Positions 27,580 through 36,453 of a stretch of DNA of 64,000 nt are shown here, piece by piece (the first letter of the stretch is position 1; each line of letters starts with the position of its first letter). Below the pieces are notes generated by a model. The model did not search any database and was not told the DNA's origin. It saw only the letters and a list, made by a program, of their open reading frames with translations. The translations under genes were made by a program, and so were the position numbers. Location: positions 29,902 through 93,901 of the forward strand of contig JALOCI010000007.1 of NCBI GenBank assembly GCA_023227835.1, given 5' to 3'. This stretch comes from Bacteroidales bacterium (GTDB taxonomy: Bacteria; Bacteroidota; Bacteroidia; Bacteroidales; UBA932).

Positions 27580-27723
27580 ATGAATAATGAAAACACACCG
27601 GAAGGATGGAATAGGGCCAATCGTGAACAGGCTAAAAAACTAGCATCAAAGGGAAGCTTAGAAGGTAGATACCCTGTAAGGATTGATCATAGAACTATCA
27701 TTTATAAAAGGAAGACATTATGA
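27580..27723 (+). CDS. Small hypothetical protein
   Basis: 47 residues (MNNENTPEGWNRANREQAKK at the start), basic. It starts 11 bp after the methyltransferase stop and overlaps the next gene by ATGA, which supports it as a real translated ORF in the early operon. Function unknown. Confidence 0.55.
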   Translation: MNNENTPEGWNRANREQAKKLASKGSLEGRYPVRIDHRTIIYKRKTL

Positions 27724-28238
27724 ATAAAATTAGTCATTACCGGTTAAGTATAAGCCGGAAGTTTCCAAAAACACATCCGAGAGCAGGGGAACAGACATAT
27801 TTTAAAGAAAAAATTGATAATGCAATAGGCGAAACTCAAAGCTGCAATGTTGTGATTCATACGGAATGCGGCGAAGTTGAAATTTGGCCGAAAATTCACA
27901 CCATTCGCGCAAACTACCCTCTTTGGGAGAAACGCATGAAAAAGGTTCAAGCAGGAAAAGCGGTCATTGAATTATACTATTGGCAGGGCAAACCTCGCAA
28001 ATCTAAGCAAATCGTTTTTGCAACTCTTGACAAGGATTCAGGGTGCGGATTACAGAAACTTGATTGTAGTGAAGATTACCTGTATTCTGTTAAGATTGAT
28101 GATAGATTTTCTGCAATAGACACAGATGTTATTGCCAAAAATGATGGCCTTTCGTATCGAGATTGGGAAAATTGGTTCGAAAAATACGACCTGTCAAAAC
28201 CTCTTGCAATTATCCAGTTCACATCGTTTTGGTATTAA
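27720..28238 (+). CDS. Hypothetical protein, possibly ASCH/PUA-like
   Basis: 172 residues; start overlaps the previous stop (ATGA). The stretch KIHTIRANYPLWEKRMKKV, then AGKAVIELYYWQGKPRKSKQ, resembles the K-x-x-T-I-R and following Gly-containing strand of ASCH domains, which bind RNA or modified nucleosides. The match is by eye and weak. The N-terminus (ISRKFPKTHPRAGEQTYF) is found in unnamed phage proteins of this phylum as far as I recall. Early operon; role unknown. Confidence 0.55.
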   Translation: MNKISHYRLSISRKFPKTHPRAGEQTYFKEKIDNAIGETQSCNVVIHTECGEVEIWPKIHTIRANYPLWEKRMKKVQAGKAVIELYYWQGKPRKSKQIVFATLDKDSGCGLQKLDCSEDYLYSVKIDDRFSAIDTDVIAKNDGLSYRDWENWFEKYDLSKPLAIIQFTSFWY

Positions 28239-28258
28239 TCAATTACAAATAATACACT

Positions 28259-28576
28259 ATGAGATATTTACTTCACTATGATTGTTACCGGGTACTGCAA
28301 AATGCACTACATCGTGACATAGATAAATTCCTGAAGTCCATTGACAGAACCGTTATACCTGAAGGGTACAGTGATGAATTTGCTGCTTTCATTCAGCGTA
28401 CTGTAAAATCTCTTCAAAACACTCATGACAAATGTCGACCAGTCGATATATGGGTAGAAAGTTCTAAGTCGTCATTAGACTGGACCATTCACATACATGG
28501 CAATTTATTCGTTGTTCGTTTCTTAAGGATGTCAGACAGAACTGCTAATGATGCATTTGGCTGTAATCCATCTTAA
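28259..28576 (+). CDS. Hypothetical phage early protein
   Basis: 105 residues, starting MRYLLHYDCYRVLQNALHRD. No recognised domain. It contains an alpha-helical N-terminal half and a short beta-rich end (WTIHIHGNLFVVRFLRM). It sits 20 bp after the previous gene in a run of small co-directional early genes. Confidence 0.6.
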   Translation: MRYLLHYDCYRVLQNALHRDIDKFLKSIDRTVIPEGYSDEFAAFIQRTVKSLQNTHDKCRPVDIWVESSKSSLDWTIHIHGNLFVVRFLRMSDRTANDAFGCNPS

Positions 28577-28596
28577 TTTTTTCTAATTCAATAAGC

Positions 28597-28812
28597 ATGA
28601 AAGCAACAATTCAAATAACAGAGAAGCAAAGAAAGCAGTTCAACATTATGCTGAACGCTTTAAAAACAATAAAGGCATATCAATCACCCAGACAGCTTCG
28701 CAAAGAAAGCCTTAAGGATTGGGGATTGGACTTCGAAGAAGCTATAGAAATGGCTTATGAAAATATTCAAAATGAAGCGTGTTCTTCCTGTAAGAATGTT
28801 AAGCCATTGTAA
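28597..28812 (+). CDS. Hypothetical small protein
   Basis: 71 residues, charged and helical (QITEKQRKQFNIMLNALKTI), ending in a CSSCKN pair of cysteines. No recognised family. Twenty base pairs after its upstream neighbour, in the early operon. Confidence 0.58.
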   Translation: MKATIQITEKQRKQFNIMLNALKTIKAYQSPRQLRKESLKDWGLDFEEAIEMAYENIQNEACSSCKNVKPL

Positions 28813-28822
28813 AACTAAGAGC

Positions 28823-29059
28823 ATGGAACTTAATAAAAAAACTATAAACACTGTAGTCAATGCATTACAGGTTGCGAAGAAAGTCACAGAACTTTCTATA
28901 CTGGTGTCTACAGATCCATTCTTGCGTACAAACCAACCTCTTTGCGATATTACGGATGGACTGATAATGACTACAGAGCAAATTAAAGAGTATGATGTTC
29001 TCATTAGTCAGTTCAAAGGATTGTCCGAAAGGCAGGATTATCAATTACTTGAGGAGTAA
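28823..29059 (+). CDS. Hypothetical small protein
   Basis: 78 residues from ATG 28823; a longer frame from 28757 would overlap the preceding gene by 56 bp. Entirely helical in appearance (NTVVNALQVAKKVTELSILV). No recognised family. It precedes the 80-residue gene by 3 bp. Confidence 0.58.
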   Translation: MELNKKTINTVVNALQVAKKVTELSILVSTDPFLRTNQPLCDITDGLIMTTEQIKEYDVLISQFKGLSERQDYQLLEE

Positions 29060-29062
29060 GAT

Positions 29063-29305
29063 ATGACAATAGTAACAAAAGACGGCAAAGAATACAGACC
29101 ACTACTATTCGGTAGTATAGATAATCCGGAACCTTCAGAATTCATCACATGTATAATTGACTCAGACGAGCCTGAACTTGATATGTTCAAGAGGCCGATT
29201 CATCACAAGATCCATATAAGTGATGTGAAGTGCTTTAAAGGTTCTTTCAGTACGACTCCTATAGTATTCCCAGAACATCATAGAAAAATGAATAATGGCT
29301 TCTAG
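29063..29305 (+). CDS. Hypothetical small protein upstream of primase-helicase
   Basis: 80 residues, starting MTIVTKDGKEYRPLLFGSID, beta-rich. Its last codons overlap the start of the primase-helicase gene by 11 bp, which suggests coupled translation. No family recognised. Confidence 0.58.
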   Translation: MTIVTKDGKEYRPLLFGSIDNPEPSEFITCIIDSDEPELDMFKRPIHHKIHISDVKCFKGSFSTTPIVFPEHHRKMNNGF

Positions 29306-32156
29306 AATCGAGAAAGATGATATACTTCTTGCCACAGAAGGTGGTAAGAATGTCATATTGGACTATTATCCTCAGGCATCTGTAGGGTTCTCCGGAAGGA
29401 GGAACTTTAAACTCAGGGCCGATGACCGTAATCCTTCCGGAACAGTGTTCCTTAAAGATGGGGTTTGGTTTATCCAGGACAAAGGCGGAGTAGACACAAA
29501 AGCCTACACCGCAATAACACTAGTCATGGATAAGGAAGGAATCAACTTCCCTCAAGCTCTAGAGTTCATTGCACGGAAGTTTGCACCACACCTTTTGGAA
29601 GACCGCTCAGCTTCTGTTGGGCCACGTCCAAGGATGGAAAAAGTAAAGGCTTCTGATTCTATCATTGTCAATGTACGGCCGGGAGGGGAGTTTACTCAGC
29701 GTGAACTGGATCTTCTAGGACATAAGATCACACAGAAGGTCTGTGACGAGTTCTCACTTAAGCCGGTCGATTCATATATCACAAAGAGGAATGAGAAGGG
29801 ATTGTCCTGGCAGATATTCTCTACAGATGAATATCCAATCTACTATTACGATTATGGCTCATTTGGCAAGATATATCAGCCTCTTGGAGAGCTAAGGTTC
29901 ATGTGGACCGGGGAGAAGCCTGAAGGACTTATCTCAGGGGATGAGAAGTTTATATTCAAACTCACACAGGCACGCAATGGAGAGTTCCCGGAGGTGGACC
30001 AACAACAAGGTGTTGATGAACGTTGGGAGGATCTTATCCTTTGTTCTGGCCCTTCAGATGCTCTCAACGTAAACGCTGCAGGGTATCATGTTTGTTGGCT
30101 CAATTCTGAGTCGGCCAAGCTGTCACCTTATGAATACTCACTACTTACAAGACTCGCCAAGAACGTATATATCTGCTATGACATTGATGATACAGGAATC
30201 AAGAAGATGTACGAACTTGCTCTGGTATACCTTGACCTTCGTATCATCACCCTTCCGGAGAGCCTGAAGAAATTCCGCACAAGAGGTGGAAAGCCGGGTA
30301 AGGATGCAAAAGACTTCTTTGTTCATTACCGCCGGCCGGATCAGCAGAATCCTCACAAGCTGTTTGCACAGCTGGTGAAGCTGTCTTATTCCCTGAAGTT
30401 TTGGGTTGAGAAGAAGGATAAGAAGGGTGAGTTCTCCGGATTTGACATCAACAATGAGCAGCTGTATGCATTTCTCAATGCCTGTGGATTCTGGAAGATT
30501 GAGACTTCGACAAACAAGAAAGGGTTTACTTTCTGCTTCGTAAAAGACAATGTCGTTGAGTTGATAGACGAGGATAGTATCTCGGCCACATGCTCCAATT
30601 ACCTTATACAATACCTCAAGGAACATCCTGAATACTACTCTCAGATGCTTGTCAATGCGATACACAGAAGCAATCAGATCAAGCTATCCTCCCTTGAGAG
30701 ATTGAGGATTATTCAGCCGAACTTCCAGGCGTTTGACAAAATCTCTGATGTGTTCTTTTTCAAGAATGCAGTTGTCAAGGTAACAGCTAACGGTATTGAG
30801 CAATATAAGCCGGGATATGGGGATTACTATGTTTATAAACACAAGATAATTGATCACGAATTCTCGACAGAGAAGCCTTTATTCGAGGTCAATTATACCG
30901 AACAATATGCAACCCTTCTCAATAAACTAAATGCCGGCAACCTTGCTCCCCTCTCCCCCGAGTTTGTTGCATTGAAAAAGAAAATTGACGCTTTGCCCGA
31001 TACTGAAAAGTATGAGGTTAAGATAGCGGATTGGGATTTTTCGTTTCTGAAGTATATCTACAACACCGGCAGATTGTATTGGAGAAAGGAAGAACTAGGG
31101 TTACAGCTTAACGAGCAAGAGAAAAAGGAGGTAGAACTTCATTTCATCAACAAAGTAACTGCTTTAGGTTATCAGATATTCAAACACAAGGATGCCGGCC
31201 AAGCATATGGCATCTATGCGATGGAGATGGAGGGCGGAGATATTGGAACACACCTAGGAGGTACCGGAAAATCACTCTTTATATCTTCGATAGAACAAGT
31301 CAGAAAGCAGCTGTTCATCAATGGTCAGGATCTCAACATGAATAGTCCTGAATTCATGTTCTCCGGCGTTGAGAGAAATGTAACGGATCATGTCTTCTTT
31401 GATGACTTGAATGAGTTTGTGGATCTGCACAGGTTCATGCCTATGATCACCGGTAAGATGACTGTCAATGCAAAGTATCAGAATGCCTTTGTCCTAGACT
31501 ACAAGGATAGTCCAAAGGTTGCATTCACTTCCAACCATGGTATAAAAAATTTCGACGCTTCGCTTAGGCGGAGAACATGGTTCACAGCGTTCAGCTCATA
31601 CTATCATCCGGAGGATCCAATGAAAGGCCTTCGTGAGAGATCTCCTTACACAGAGTTCAGAAAGAACCTGATTACAGACTATACACCGGCAGAAAAAAAC
31701 AAGTTCTATAACTTCATGATGCAATGTCTGCAAGCTTATCTGAAGTTCCGTGTCCGGATTCAGCCACCGATGGGACAGATAGAAAAGAGAAACATCCAGA
31801 GAGCAATCACGGATGAATTTATCTGGTGGGCAGAAGACTATTTCAATGAAAATAGGCTCAACACTCTTGTAAATAAACATGAGGCATTTGAAGCATATAA
31901 GTCTACACTTAATGAGAAGGTGGCAAAGATGATCAAGATAAACACATTCAAGACACGACTCATTCAGTTCTGTCAGTATAAGGAATGGGTGTTCAATCCT
32001 GAATTCATGCTCAAAACTGAGTCAGACAGGGAAAGGAATGAGATCCGTCAGAAAGAGGGTAATGAGGATAAGTACTATTACTTCATCTCTACGCTGCCTG
32101 TATCTGAAGATTCTGAAGATGATGTTCAGGTTGATGATGATCTCCCTCCGGTATAG
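29295..32156 (+). CDS. Phage primase-helicase (TOPRIM-like plus SF3-type helicase)
   Basis: 953 residues. The N-terminus (DILLATEGGKNVILDYYPQA, FKLRADDRNPSGTVF) resembles the CHC2-primase leader but lacks its zinc cysteines. A TOPRIM-like part has ICYDIDDTGIKKMYELAL near residue 295. The C-terminal third is an ATPase: Walker A LGGTGKSLF near residue 655, Walker B HVFFDDLNEF near residue 700, and PKVAFTSNHGIKNFDASLRRR as sensor and arginine-finger region. It is the main replication protein of the phage. The repeat-rich gap just downstream is the likely origin it acts on. Confidence 0.85.
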   Translation: MASRIEKDDILLATEGGKNVILDYYPQASVGFSGRRNFKLRADDRNPSGTVFLKDGVWFIQDKGGVDTKAYTAITLVMDKEGINFPQALEFIARKFAPHLLEDRSASVGPRPRMEKVKASDSIIVNVRPGGEFTQRELDLLGHKITQKVCDEFSLKPVDSYITKRNEKGLSWQIFSTDEYPIYYYDYGSFGKIYQPLGELRFMWTGEKPEGLISGDEKFIFKLTQARNGEFPEVDQQQGVDERWEDLILCSGPSDALNVNAAGYHVCWLNSESAKLSPYEYSLLTRLAKNVYICYDIDDTGIKKMYELALVYLDLRIITLPESLKKFRTRGGKPGKDAKDFFVHYRRPDQQNPHKLFAQLVKLSYSLKFWVEKKDKKGEFSGFDINNEQLYAFLNACGFWKIETSTNKKGFTFCFVKDNVVELIDEDSISATCSNYLIQYLKEHPEYYSQMLVNAIHRSNQIKLSSLERLRIIQPNFQAFDKISDVFFFKNAVVKVTANGIEQYKPGYGDYYVYKHKIIDHEFSTEKPLFEVNYTEQYATLLNKLNAGNLAPLSPEFVALKKKIDALPDTEKYEVKIADWDFSFLKYIYNTGRLYWRKEELGLQLNEQEKKEVELHFINKVTALGYQIFKHKDAGQAYGIYAMEMEGGDIGTHLGGTGKSLFISSIEQVRKQLFINGQDLNMNSPEFMFSGVERNVTDHVFFDDLNEFVDLHRFMPMITGKMTVNAKYQNAFVLDYKDSPKVAFTSNHGIKNFDASLRRRTWFTAFSSYYHPEDPMKGLRERSPYTEFRKNLITDYTPAEKNKFYNFMMQCLQAYLKFRVRIQPPMGQIEKRNIQRAITDEFIWWAEDYFNENRLNTLVNKHEAFEAYKSTLNEKVAKMIKINTFKTRLIQFCQYKEWVFNPEFMLKTESDRERNEIRQKEGNEDKYYYFISTLPVSEDSEDDVQVDDDLPPV

Positions 32157-32224
32157 GAAGGAGACCATATATTTTTTTGGCTTATATGAAGAAAAAACAT
32201 GAAGGGATACAGTTTTCATTTTTC

Positions 32225-32512
32225 TTTGCCCTTTTGCCCTAAAAGAAAAAAGAAGCTTATAAGATAAAGAATATCAATTAAATAGAGTTAGGGCAAAATT
32301 AGGGCAATTTAGGGCATTTTGGTTTTTCGCTGCCCTGAAAAATGAAGTTTAGGGCAATTTTGAGTACTGAAAAAATAACGCCGTATGTATTTGAATAATA
32401 GTTTGTTACAAGGGTTTGTAAAAATAGGTTGGGCAGTTCAGGGCAAATTGCTTAAAATGAAATTGCCCCGGTGATGTTCAATAAGTTACAGCGTTTAGGG
32501 CAAAAGGGCAAA
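32225..32512. repeat. Iteron-like cluster of GGGCA motifs framed by a 19-bp inverted repeat
   Basis: The gap between 32157 and 32555 has no gene. It holds 12 copies of GGGCA or its complement: starts at 32227, 32235, 32331 and 32464 on the minus strand and 32291, 32302, 32312, 32352, 32431, 32441, 32498 and 32506 on the plus strand. Several are 10-11 bp apart. The outer pairs form a perfect inverted repeat of 19 bp (tttgcccttttgccctaaa at 32225-32243; its complement at 32494-32512). Position after the primase-helicase makes it a candidate replication origin, or a multi-site regulator target. Confidence 0.8.
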
Positions 32513-32555
32513 ATATTCCGGAAACTTTTATCGTTAAATTTTTAATTTTTTAGAT

Positions 32556-32801
32556 ATGACAGAATTTCCATACAAAAACGAACTTATCAATAGATGGATC
32601 TATGATAAGGTTCCTGAAACAATGGAGATGGCAACATCTGAGGAACAGATAAAAATTGGTACAATGATCCTGTTCAAGTCTACTCTGAGTGATACTGCAG
32701 GGTATTACATAGCAACGAAAGTCAATGCTACAAACTTTGACATCGTAATCTACAACCTTCCTCTTGAGAAGGTATTCATAAAGAAGAAAAGTGGCATTTG
32801 A
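32556..32801 (+). CDS. Hypothetical protein
   Basis: 81 residues, starting MTEFPYKNELINRWIYDKVP. First gene after the repeat cluster. Mixed alpha/beta character (TMILFKSTLSDTAGYYIATK); no family recognised. Preceded by an AT-rich leader. Confidence 0.58.
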   Translation: MTEFPYKNELINRWIYDKVPETMEMATSEEQIKIGTMILFKSTLSDTAGYYIATKVNATNFDIVIYNLPLEKVFIKKKSGI

Positions 32802-32831
32802 AATTGATTAATCTAGAACAAACTTTACAGC

Positions 32832-33344
32832 ATGGAAAGATTGAAAGTTGATGTTAAGGTAGGTAAAACCCTGAAAGAGTTCATAGTATCAACTAATGAA
32901 TCAGATGTTCTTGACCCGGAAAAAGACACTGTTCTCTGGTGTCTCATGAAGCAGCATCTTATTACCTCTCCTGGCTATCTCCCTATTGCAGATAGATCCG
33001 AATACATCCAGATAACTCTAAGGAACAAGAATGGAGCAAAGACTTATTCAGTGCCAGATAAGAAGAGACTGCAACTGCAGACTTTATTCCGGTGTTACCT
33101 TGATGAAAGAGGTCAGGCCGTTATCCGTAAGCACTTTGAAAAGGAGTTCAAGAAAACATTCAGGGATTACATGCGTGGTGCTCTGAATAATAATCCTGAC
33201 ATGAAAATCATTGATGCCATTGAAGAGTTCTGCGTTGATCACAACATTTCAATGAACAACATATCTGTTGACATGCTGAAAAAAGACTGGTATAGATATC
33301 GCACTAAATCCGCAATGAAAAATATTTGTCCACTATGTTTCTAG
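32832..33344 (+). CDS. Hypothetical protein
   Basis: 170 residues, strongly charged, starting MERLKVDVKVGKTLKEFIVS. It is mostly helical in the C-terminal half (VIRKHFEKEFKKTFRDYMRG) and ends in CPLCF. It lies between the replication genes and the morphogenesis genes, so it could be a late regulator or a nucleic-acid-binding protein; no motif decides this. Confidence 0.6.
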   Translation: MERLKVDVKVGKTLKEFIVSTNESDVLDPEKDTVLWCLMKQHLITSPGYLPIADRSEYIQITLRNKNGAKTYSVPDKKRLQLQTLFRCYLDERGQAVIRKHFEKEFKKTFRDYMRGALNNNPDMKIIDAIEEFCVDHNISMNNISVDMLKKDWYRYRTKSAMKNICPLCF

Positions 33345-33413
33345 AAAGTTACTCCCCTTGCTGTCCATACTTCAAACACATCTTTATGATAAAAGTTGCT
33401 CCCCTTTATGTCC
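33345..33413. repeat. Two direct repeats upstream of the late genes
   Basis: AAAGTT(A)CTCCCCTT...TGTCC at 33345-33366 recurs as AAAGTT(G)CTCCCCTT...TGTCC at 33392-33413, 47 bp apart. The gap is only 89 bp long and lies at the switch from early to late genes, so the pair may be a regulator-binding site. Confidence 0.45.
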
Positions 33414-33433
33414 TGTAAAATAATGTATTATAT

Positions 33434-33871
33434 ATGAAATTAGGTATTAAAAAAGTTGAATTCATCGAAGCATCGAAGTGTCAGGATTGGAGTTTTCTTG
33501 ACCGTAATGCTTATTTCAAATCATCCTCATTCATCACCGGGGAATGGCAGGATCTCAAATTCTCGGATCAGTTCTGCACCTTTCAGGAGGAATGGCTAGA
33601 GGATGAGAATGGAAAGCACTCTTCAATCTCTGTTACCGGTACTAACAGACTCGCTCAAAGTATTGCAGACGAAATCCTCCCTCTGTTACTCAATCCTGAA
33701 TACATATACAGGATAACAACAATTAACGGTTATCGGTTTGTAGTTGGAAGCTTCAACTATATTCCAAGATTCCTTTTCTCAAAGGTGCTTGATGGTATCA
33801 ACACATATCAGGTGATATGGACAATCACATCAAAATCACCACACGGAGCACTAAACGACATCTCCGCTTAG
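33434..33871 (+). CDS. Hypothetical protein
   Basis: 145 residues, starting MKLGIKKVEFIEASKCQDWS. Beta-rich; contains LNPEYIYRITTINGYRFVVG. No recognised family. Placed directly upstream of the protease/scaffold gene, it might be a minor structural or head-assembly protein. Confidence 0.58.
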   Translation: MKLGIKKVEFIEASKCQDWSFLDRNAYFKSSSFITGEWQDLKFSDQFCTFQEEWLEDENGKHSSISVTGTNRLAQSIADEILPLLLNPEYIYRITTINGYRFVVGSFNYIPRFLFSKVLDGINTYQVIWTITSKSPHGALNDISA

Positions 33872-33914
33872 TCCTTTCTATCGCCTTTGCATACCGCCAT
33901 ATTTGTGATACCGA

Positions 33915-35186
33915 ATGTGGTTTTCTATGCAATATTCTTTTGTAAAATCTTTGTTGGAGAGCATCTGGATGATTCATCCAGATGCTGCTTCCGCTTATTA
34001 CCCTCTCTTGAGGGGAGCTTTATCCGGAATGGAGTTCATGAAAGAGCCGGAACCGGAGGATAACAAGCCGTTTCTCATGTCTTTGTCACATAGCAACAAA
34101 ATCATTGTGACAGATGAACCGGGCCGGATGAATTACGGTGATGAGAACGACCAGTTTATTTTTGTCACACCTTTAAAGGGTACTGTTCTGAAGCATGATG
34201 CAGAGTGTGGTCCACGTGGTACAAGAACACTTGCCTCAAGAATGAGCACATGGGATAAGAACAAACAGGTCATCGGACATATCATTGTCACCGAGTCAGG
34301 AGGTGGTCAGGCTGCAGGAGTTCCGGAGATGGCAGATGCAATTTCAAACCTCACGAAGCCGGTTGTTGCTTGGATCGATGGCATGTCAGCTTCAGCTGCA
34401 TACTATATCAATTCATACTGCAGTCATATAATGGCTTCAAGGGCAACTGATCAAATCGGCTGTATAGGAACTCTTATTCAATTGCATGGATTTCCCAAGT
34501 TCGCAAAGCTTGATGACGGCTCAGTAGTGGCACGCATCTATGCAGATGGTGCAGATGAGAAGAATGAGGAATTTGAGAAAGCGCTTGAGGGTAACTTCAC
34601 ACTGATCAAAGAACGGCTTCTCAATCCTCATAATGAACAATTCAAGGCAGATGTAAGAAGCAATAGAACCGCTGTTCTTGATGAACAGCTGAAGGGTAGA
34701 ACCTACAATGCATCCGATGTTGTGGGGACACTCATTGATTCAATAGGGTCTTTTGAGGATGCCATCCAGAAAGTCATTGAATTATCAAATTCGACTAAAA
34801 ATAACTCAAAATCAAACAATTCCAAAAAAATGGAACAATTAACAAACCTTAACAACATTGAGTCTGTCAGAGACTTTGAGGTTACCGAGGGTCAGGCTTC
34901 CTTCAATGAACAGCAGCTGCAGGACATTGAGTCTGCTCTTGCTGCCGGAACACAAGCAGCCTCTCAGGTTGTGACTCTTACCTCTGAGAATAATACTCTG
35001 AGAAATGATGTTACAGCAAGAGACAATCGTATTGCTGAACTTGAAGCAGCTTTGGCTGGTGACGGTGCTCATGCAGCTGTTGAAAGTGCAGCTGTTAATA
35101 CTGATGGGATACTTAACCCTAAACCGGTTGATGAATTTCAATCAGCAAAAGAATTCTGTGAAAATCACTTAAAATCTGTTAAATAA
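33915..35186 (+). CDS. Head maturation protease (S49/ClpP-like) fused to a scaffold-like C-terminus
   Basis: 423 residues. A second ATG at 33927 is equally possible. Residues about 110-240 are an S49/SppA-like protease: IIVTESGGGQAAGV, VVAWIDGMSASAAYYINSY with the nucleophile Ser near 158, and ASRATDQIGCIGTL. The C-terminal 118 residues are a coiled-coil scaffold-like region (QVVTLTSENNTLRNDVTARD). An internal in-frame ATG at 34830 could yield the scaffold part alone, as with lambda C/Nu3. It lies 1 bp upstream of the capsid gene, the usual place for this pair. Confidence 0.82.
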   Translation: MWFSMQYSFVKSLLESIWMIHPDAASAYYPLLRGALSGMEFMKEPEPEDNKPFLMSLSHSNKIIVTDEPGRMNYGDENDQFIFVTPLKGTVLKHDAECGPRGTRTLASRMSTWDKNKQVIGHIIVTESGGGQAAGVPEMADAISNLTKPVVAWIDGMSASAAYYINSYCSHIMASRATDQIGCIGTLIQLHGFPKFAKLDDGSVVARIYADGADEKNEEFEKALEGNFTLIKERLLNPHNEQFKADVRSNRTAVLDEQLKGRTYNASDVVGTLIDSIGSFEDAIQKVIELSNSTKNNSKSNNSKKMEQLTNLNNIESVRDFEVTEGQASFNEQQLQDIESALAAGTQAASQVVTLTSENNTLRNDVTARDNRIAELEAALAGDGAHAAVESAAVNTDGILNPKPVDEFQSAKEFCENHLKSVK

Positions 35187-35187
35187 C

Positions 35188-36453
35188 ATGGGTACAAATC
35201 TTGATGTAAAAGGCATCCTTGTCGGTTCTGGTCACAAGTTCCGTAAGGAAGTCCTATTAATGCCTGTGATTGCTCTCTCTGAGACAACACAGCATATGAA
35301 AATGAGATACGGGATTCAAGGAAAGGAAACCGTTGGACAAGCAAGGTCGGGCGCTAAATTGCGACCTTACCGTACTTCTAAGGATGCTACCAACACAGCA
35401 TCAATTGAACCAAGAACTCTTGAGACATTCCTGGGGGACGTTGTAGAGGAGTTTGATCCTTATACTTTGTATGGAACCATCTATTCAGAGCCGACAGCAA
35501 AGAAGAGAACAGATCTTGAGATCGTGAAAACACTTTCTGTAGAGATGGCTCGTCAGGCTACAGAGGATCTTCCAAAAGCAATTTTTACAGGCGTAAGAAA
35601 TGCAGCTGGTGATGACACAATGGATCTTTTTGACGGGTTTGACACTATATGCATAGCTGAGAAGGTCCTTGGCAATATCTCTGCCCTTAAGGGGAACTAC
35701 ATTGATATAACCAACATCAATGCTGCGAATGTAGGTGACAAGCTAAAGGCTATTCATAAGGCCGCTCATACAGTTTTGAAGAACTCTGCCACAAAGATGT
35801 TCATTCCTGTGGCTGTTAAGGAGCTCTATGATGAGTGGTTTCTTGCCAACTTTGGTGCTGTTAACTACAACACTACATTTGAGCAGACATTCCTTCACGG
35901 CACCAACAAAAAGTGTGAACTTGTTGCACTGCCGGGAATGATTGATTCAACTCACATCTTCCTCACAACTAAGAACAATATGCTCGTAGGTTGTGACCAA
36001 GAGTCTGACAAGGAGCGTGTAGAAATAAATAAAGCTGACAACCCTAAGGTTGTTCAGTTCTTCATGACTGCTTTCTATGGTGTGCAGTTTGAGTCGATAG
36101 ACCCGAAAGTATTAATGGCTGCTCAATTCTCTTTAGACGGAGATCCAAACTTGACTGTTACACCTGATGCTATCTCATGCAATGAGACAGTTGTTAACGC
36201 AACTTCTACAAAAACAATGAACCTGAAAGGTGAGAACCTTACCGGTGCAATTGACCTTGCAGTTTCAGGTGAGGGATTTACCCTCTCTGCATCAACTGTC
36301 AGCGTGAATGATGCTGAAGCTTCTACTGGTAAGAATATTACCGTTACGTTCGCCCCTACCGAGGCAAAAGCCTACACTGCTAAGATCATAATTGCAGGAG
36401 GTGGAATTTCAAGAGTCATTAATGTAACCGGAACCGGAAAAGCTGCTGAATAA
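35188..36453 (+). CDS. Major capsid protein with a C-terminal Ig-like domain
   Basis: 421 residues. Residues about 1-315 look like an HK97-fold capsid protein of this phylum (KLRPYRTSKDATNTASIEPR, EFDPYTLYGTIYSEP, TTKNNMLVGCDQESDKERVE, FFMTAFYGVQFESIDPKV). The last 100 residues are an Ig-like beta-sandwich (LTVTPDAISCNETVV, GENLTGAIDLAVSGEGFTLS, ITVTFAPTEAKAYTAKIIIA) similar to exported repeat domains. Such appended domains decorate capsids and can bind glycans. The stop overlaps the start of the next gene. No database match was tested. Confidence 0.82.
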   Translation: MGTNLDVKGILVGSGHKFRKEVLLMPVIALSETTQHMKMRYGIQGKETVGQARSGAKLRPYRTSKDATNTASIEPRTLETFLGDVVEEFDPYTLYGTIYSEPTAKKRTDLEIVKTLSVEMARQATEDLPKAIFTGVRNAAGDDTMDLFDGFDTICIAEKVLGNISALKGNYIDITNINAANVGDKLKAIHKAAHTVLKNSATKMFIPVAVKELYDEWFLANFGAVNYNTTFEQTFLHGTNKKCELVALPGMIDSTHIFLTTKNNMLVGCDQESDKERVEINKADNPKVVQFFMTAFYGVQFESIDPKVLMAAQFSLDGDPNLTVTPDAISCNETVVNATSTKTMNLKGENLTGAIDLAVSGEGFTLSASTVSVNDAEASTGKNITVTFAPTEAKAYTAKIIIAGGGISRVINVTGTGKAAE

